Below, one piece after another: positions 60,797 through 64,000 of a DNA stretch of 64,000 nucleotides (position 1 is the stretch's first letter; every line of letters begins with the position of its first letter). Origin of the DNA: an uncultured Clostridia bacterium (GTDB taxonomy: Bacteria > Bacillota > Clostridia > UBA1381); NCBI GenBank assembly GCA_947631235.1, contig CANRKO010000001.1, forward strand, positions 372,001 to 436,000, written 5' to 3'. Position numbers and translations under genes: made by a program. A model generated the notes under the pieces. It made no database searches. It worked only from the letters and a program-made list of their open reading frames with translations, and was not told the origin of the DNA.

Positions 60797-60825
60797 ATTC
60801 TAATATATTTTGCCCGAAAAGTCAA
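60797..60825 (-). promoter_or_regulatory. Promoter of efp
   Basis: Minus strand TTGACT (60820-60825), 17 bases, TAGAAT (60797-60802). Confidence 0.7.
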
Positions 60826-60826
60826 C

Positions 60827-60861
60827 AAAAAAAGAGCCAAAACTTGGAATTTGGCTCTTTT
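60827..60861 (-). terminator. Terminator of the acyl-CoA synthetase gene
   Basis: Minus strand AAAAGAGCCAAA and TTTGGCTCTTTT arms (60830-60841 and 60850-60861), followed by T7. It lies just past the synthetase stop. Confidence 0.85.
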
Positions 60862-60869
60862 CGTGCGAT

Positions 60870-62504
60870 TTAATTTTCAATCTGTGATTTTACAAGGCTT
60901 TCGCCGCAGTAAATTTCGCGCAGTTTCGGCTTTTCTATCTTGCCCGTCGGGTTGCGCGGAACGTCGGCGAATATGATTTTGCGCGGACGCTTGTAGCGCG
61001 GCAACTCGAGACAAAACTCGTTTATATCGTCCTCTATGCATGTTACGTTCGGTTTAAGTTCGATTATGGCAGCCGTAATTTCGCCCAGACGGTGGTCGGG
61101 CAGACCGATTACAGCAACGTCCTTAATCGCGTCGTTCTTTCTTAAAAAGTCCTCGATCTGCACGGGGTAGATATTCTCGCCGCCGGAGATGATTACATCC
61201 TTCGCACGGTCAACGAGGTATATAAAGCCGTCCTCGTCCTCCTGCGCGACGTCACCGGTCAAGAGCCAGCCGTCCTTTAACACTTCGTCGGTCGATTTTT
61301 TGTCGTTGTAGTAACAAAGCATTACGCCGGGGCCTTTGACGCATAATTCGCCTACCTCGCCCCGCTTAACCTCGCTGCCGTCGGGATTTATGATTTTCGT
61401 TTCCCAGCCGTAGCCCGCCTTGCCTATCGCGCCGACCTTGTGTATATTTTCAACGCCGAGGTGTACGCAGCCCGGTCCTATCGACTCGGACAAGCCGTAG
61501 TTTGTGTCATAGTCGTGATTGGGGAAATGCTCCTTCCAGCGTTTTATAAGGCTCGGCGGCACCGGCTGTGCGCCTATGTGCATGAGTCTCCACTGTGAAA
61601 GGTTGTATTTCTCCGGCTTTATCTCACCGCTGTCTATTGCGTCGAGAATGTCCTGCGCCCACGGCACGAGCAGCCATACTATCGTACATTCTTCCTCCGA
61701 TACGGCGCGGAGTATCCACTCCGGCTTTATGCCCTTTAACAGCACAGCCTTACTGCCCGAAATAAGCGAGCCGAACCAGTGCATTTTCGCGCCGGTGTGG
61801 TAAAGCGGCGGTATGCAAAGGAACACATCGTCATGCGTCTGTCCGTGGTGCTTTTGCTCCACCGTCGCGCTGTGCATAAGGCTTGTGTGGTCATGCAGTA
61901 TCGCCTTCGGGAAACCCGTAGTACCCGACGAGAAGTAAATCGCCGCATGGTCGTTATCGGTAATCTCCACATCGGGCTTTATCGAGCGCATAAACTTTAC
62001 AAGATAGTCATAGCTTTCCGCGAACGTCGGGCATGACGCGCCCACAAAGAACGTCTGCTTTACGTTCGGTATCTTATCGCATATCTCCTCAACTCTTCCG
62101 ATAAACTCAGGTCCGAAAATCAGCGCGTCCGCCTCGGCAAGTTCAATACAGTACTTTATTTCGTCCGCCGTGTAGCGGTAATTTAACGGTACGGCTATCG
62201 CTCCCGCTTTGAGCGTGCCGAAATAAATCGGCAGCCATTCAAGGCAGTTCATAAGAAGGATAGCCACCTTGTCGCCCTTCTTTATGCCGCGGCTCAGTAA
62301 GAGATTTGCGAAACGGTTTGCGCGTTTGTCAAACTCTTTCCATGTGATTTCGGTACGCCCCGCTTCCATCGGGTTAGTCTCGATAAGCGCGTACTCTCTC
62401 CACGTGACCTTTGAGTGTTCCATAACCTTCGGGTTTATTTCAACGAGCGCGATCTCATTCGCGTACTGCTCCGCGTTTCTTTCAAGCAGTTCTGTAATTG
62501 GCAT
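60870..62504 (-). CDS. Acyl-CoA synthetase (AMP-forming), substrate unknown
   Basis: An adenylate-forming CoA ligase with 544 residues. The AMP-binding loop [13 protein letters not shown], the [11 protein letters not shown] motif, the hinge [16 protein letters not shown] and the C-terminal lysine [11 protein letters not shown] are intact, so it should be active. The acid activated is not readable. An N-terminal segment is repeated: ALVEINP...VTWRE (19-37) and ALIETNP...ITWKE (39-57). It is directly downstream of a sodium:solute symporter (27-base gap), which may import the acid. Confidence 0.88.
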   Translation of the reverse strand: MPITELLERNAEQYANEIALVEINPKVMEHSKVTWREYALIETNPMEAGRTEITWKEFDKRANRFANLLLSRGIKKGDKVAILLMNCLEWLPIYFGTLKAGAIAVPLNYRYTADEIKYCIELAEADALIFGPEFIGRVEEICDKIPNVKQTFFVGASCPTFAESYDYLVKFMRSIKPDVEITDNDHAAIYFSSGTTGFPKAILHDHTSLMHSATVEQKHHGQTHDDVFLCIPPLYHTGAKMHWFGSLISGSKAVLLKGIKPEWILRAVSEEECTIVWLLVPWAQDILDAIDSGEIKPEKYNLSQWRLMHIGAQPVPPSLIKRWKEHFPNHDYDTNYGLSESIGPGCVHLGVENIHKVGAIGKAGYGWETKIINPDGSEVKRGEVGELCVKGPGVMLCYYNDKKSTDEVLKDGWLLTGDVAQEDEDGFIYLVDRAKDVIISGGENIYPVQIEDFLRKNDAIKDVAVIGLPDHRLGEITAAIIELKPNVTCIEDDINEFCLELPRYKRPRKIIFADVPRNPTGKIEKPKLREIYCGESLVKSQIEN

Positions 62505-62531
62505 TGTTCTCTCCCCTTTTCGCGCGGCTTA

Positions 62532-64000
62532 TTATTTGTCCTCTTCCTTTATCGCGAATACGCCGTCAAGGAATTTGTCGTCAAACTTCTTTGTAAACGC
62601 CGACACAATAGGTACTACAACGAGCGACACAGCCATAGCGCATACGCCCATTTCCGGCGCTTTTGCCGCTGCGGCATTGATCGAGCCGCCGGATATCGCG
62701 AGTACTATCGTCGGTATCGCAACGGTCAGGAAACCGCATATCATACCTGCCCACGCGCCCGCTTTCGTAATCTTCTTTGAGTATATACCCCATATGTACG
62801 GGCCTATGAAACAGCCAGACACGATACCCCAGCTAAATGACATGATGTTTACTATAATACTGATGTTAGCTGTTGCGAACAGATACGAAAGTCCGACAAA
62901 CACGAGACAAAGTATTCTCGTAAGGAGCATCTGATTTTTCTCTGCGTAGTCCTTTTTGATTGCGGGTATGAGGTCTACCGAGATCGACGACGATGATGAA
63001 AGCACTATCGACGACAGCGTTGACATCGACGCCGACAAAAGCAGTACGAGTATTACCGCGAATATAATTACGGGTACAATACTTGCTCCGCCGCCGAGAG
63101 CCTTTACGAGTACGTTCGGGATAACCGAGTCAACGCCGCCCGCGGGGAGTTCCGTAAGCACCAGTCTCGAAAGCGAGCCGATAAAGTACGCGCCGCAGCC
63201 GATTATGAGCGAGAACGCCGTTGAAATAATCGTAGCGCGGGGAATTGATTTTACGTCCTTAATCGCGTAGTATTTGCTTACCATCTGCGGTAATCCCCAC
63301 GTACCGAAGCTTGTGAGAAGTATGTTTATGCAAAGGAACTGCCAGCTTGCGCCGCCGAACCAGCTTGTAAGCTGCGCTCCCTTGCTTACTCCGTTTTCGG
63401 TAACAGCCGAAAGGCGGGGTATGATCTGCGCAAAGCCGCCGACGTTCGGCGAGTTGACAACGGCTATAACCATCGCTATAACGCCGACAATCATTATAAT
63501 ACCCTGTACAAAGTCGGTGTACGCCGTCGCAACGTAGCCGCCGAGTACGAGATATGCCGCCGTAAGAACCGCTATTATAAGCAGCCACACGTTTATCGGC
63601 ACGCTCGGGAACACCGTCTGGAACATCGTTCCGAGACCCTTGTAAACAGCCGCGCTGTACGGTACGAGAAATACGAATATGATTATTGCCGAGAATATTT
63701 TAAGAGCCTTGCAGTCGTAACGCGACTCAAAAAAGCCCGGCATGGTCTTGACGTTCAGCGTGTGCGTCATTGTGCGCGAGCGTTTCGCGAGCAAAAGCCA
63801 CGCCACGAGACAGCCCAGTACCGCGTTGCCTATGCCTATCCACAGGCTGCCCAGACCTATGTTCCAGCCGTGCTGACCCGCGTAGCCGACAAAAACGACA
63901 GCCGAAAAATACGCCGTGCCGTACGCGAACGCGCTGACCCATGCGCCTATCTTACGGTTCCCCAAAAGAAAGCCGTCAACTGTTTTTGCTTTTCTTGTGC
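62532..64000 (-). CDS. Sodium:solute symporter family transporter (partial at window end)
   Basis: A secondary transporter of the SSS (PutP/PanF) family. The open frame runs off the right edge: the minus-strand codons before the first listed start read TRKAKTVDGFLLGNRKIGAW, typical of the SSS N-terminus, so the true start is outside. At least 12 hydrophobic segments follow. The Na+-site region (AMSTLSSIVLSSSSS) is present. It is probably cotranscribed with the downstream acyl-CoA synthetase; the substrate is probably a carboxylate, but this is inferred from the neighbour only. Confidence 0.88.
   Translation of the reverse strand, partial: TRKAKTVDGFLLGNRKIGAWVSAFAYGTAYFSAVVFVGYAGQHGWNIGLGSLWIGIGNAVLGCLVAWLLLAKRSRTMTHTLNVKTMPGFFESRYDCKALKIFSAIIIFVFLVPYSAAVYKGLGTMFQTVFPSVPINVWLLIIAVLTAAYLVLGGYVATAYTDFVQGIIMIVGVIAMVIAVVNSPNVGGFAQIIPRLSAVTENGVSKGAQLTSWFGGASWQFLCINILLTSFGTWGLPQMVSKYYAIKDVKSIPRATIISTAFSLIIGCGAYFIGSLSRLVLTELPAGGVDSVIPNVLVKALGGGASIVPVIIFAVILVLLLSASMSTLSSIVLSSSSSISVDLIPAIKKDYAEKNQMLLTRILCLVFVGLSYLFATANISIIVNIMSFSWGIVSGCFIGPYIWGIYSKKITKAGAWAGMICGFLTVAIPTIVLAISGGSINAAAAKAPEMGVCAMAVSLVVVPIVSAFTKKFDDKFLDGVFAIKEEDK

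Overview
The window looks like a chromosomal segment of an anaerobic, spore-forming Clostridia-type Firmicute, probably a gut or other host-associated species. The evidence is YunB and SpoIIP (endospore formation), an oxygen-sensitive class III ribonucleotide reductase (NrdD/NrdG), a T-box on thrS, an FMN riboswitch on the rib operon, Rex, WalR/WalK-like regulators, type III glutamine synthetase, LuxS, and typical Firmicute gene pairs (rplI-dnaB, tilS-ftsH, rplS-lepB-rbgA). No phage, IS element, CRISPR array or integron is visible. Most of the window is densely packed housekeeping DNA.

Layout. 1-4616: end of rplI, dnaB, tilS, ftsH (translationally coupled, closed by a terminator). 4621-11350: rex, a P-loop/Gls24 fusion, uvrB, a small unknown gene and uvrA. 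11363-15151: FMN riboswitch, a small palindromic repeat, then ribD-ribE-ribBA-ribH. 15170-16891: an ECF sigma factor with its own ECF-type promoter and a cotranscribed 397-residue protein of unknown family. 16913-18952: T-box and a ThrRS without TGS domain. 19014-23579: yunB, ligA, an M20 peptidase and a GME-fold protein. 23719-26922 (minus): a large DUF5107-TPR protein. 27049-29155 (minus): RNase R, split by a one-base frameshift in a run of five C.

29275-33716: secD-secF, tRNA-Ser(GGA), rnhB, yraN, rsmE. 33760-38213: a surface-protein cassette of two LRR/stalk paralogues and one stalk-only protein (minus), divergent from a small XRE regulator and sharing a palindromic operator candidate. 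38236-39400 (minus): mtnN-luxS. 39480-40152: a DEDD exonuclease. 40217-42468: glnN behind a leader that looks like an ANTAR antitermination target. 42517-48070 (minus): pyrR-pyrB-pyrC-pyrF-pyrK-pyrD. 48130-50821: walR-walK. 50862-54080 (minus): nrdD-nrdG-dut behind a promoter carrying two NrdR boxes. 54244-57860: a small orphan protein, spoIIP (minus), rplS, lepB, rbgA. 57966-64000: a His-less HPr homologue, mtaB, efp with a CD1247-type gene, an acyl-CoA synthetase, and a sodium:solute symporter cut by the window end.

The strongest items for follow-up are the ECF sigma plus unknown-protein unit, the glnN leader, the LRR/stalk cassette with its divergent regulator, the rnr frameshift, the NrdR-box promoter, and several degenerate domain proteins: an MNT-like protein between uvrB and uvrA, the His-less HPr, and the P-loop/Gls24 fusion. 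I did not find one obviously new multi-gene defence or biosynthetic system. All family assignments come from reading motifs; no database search was run.
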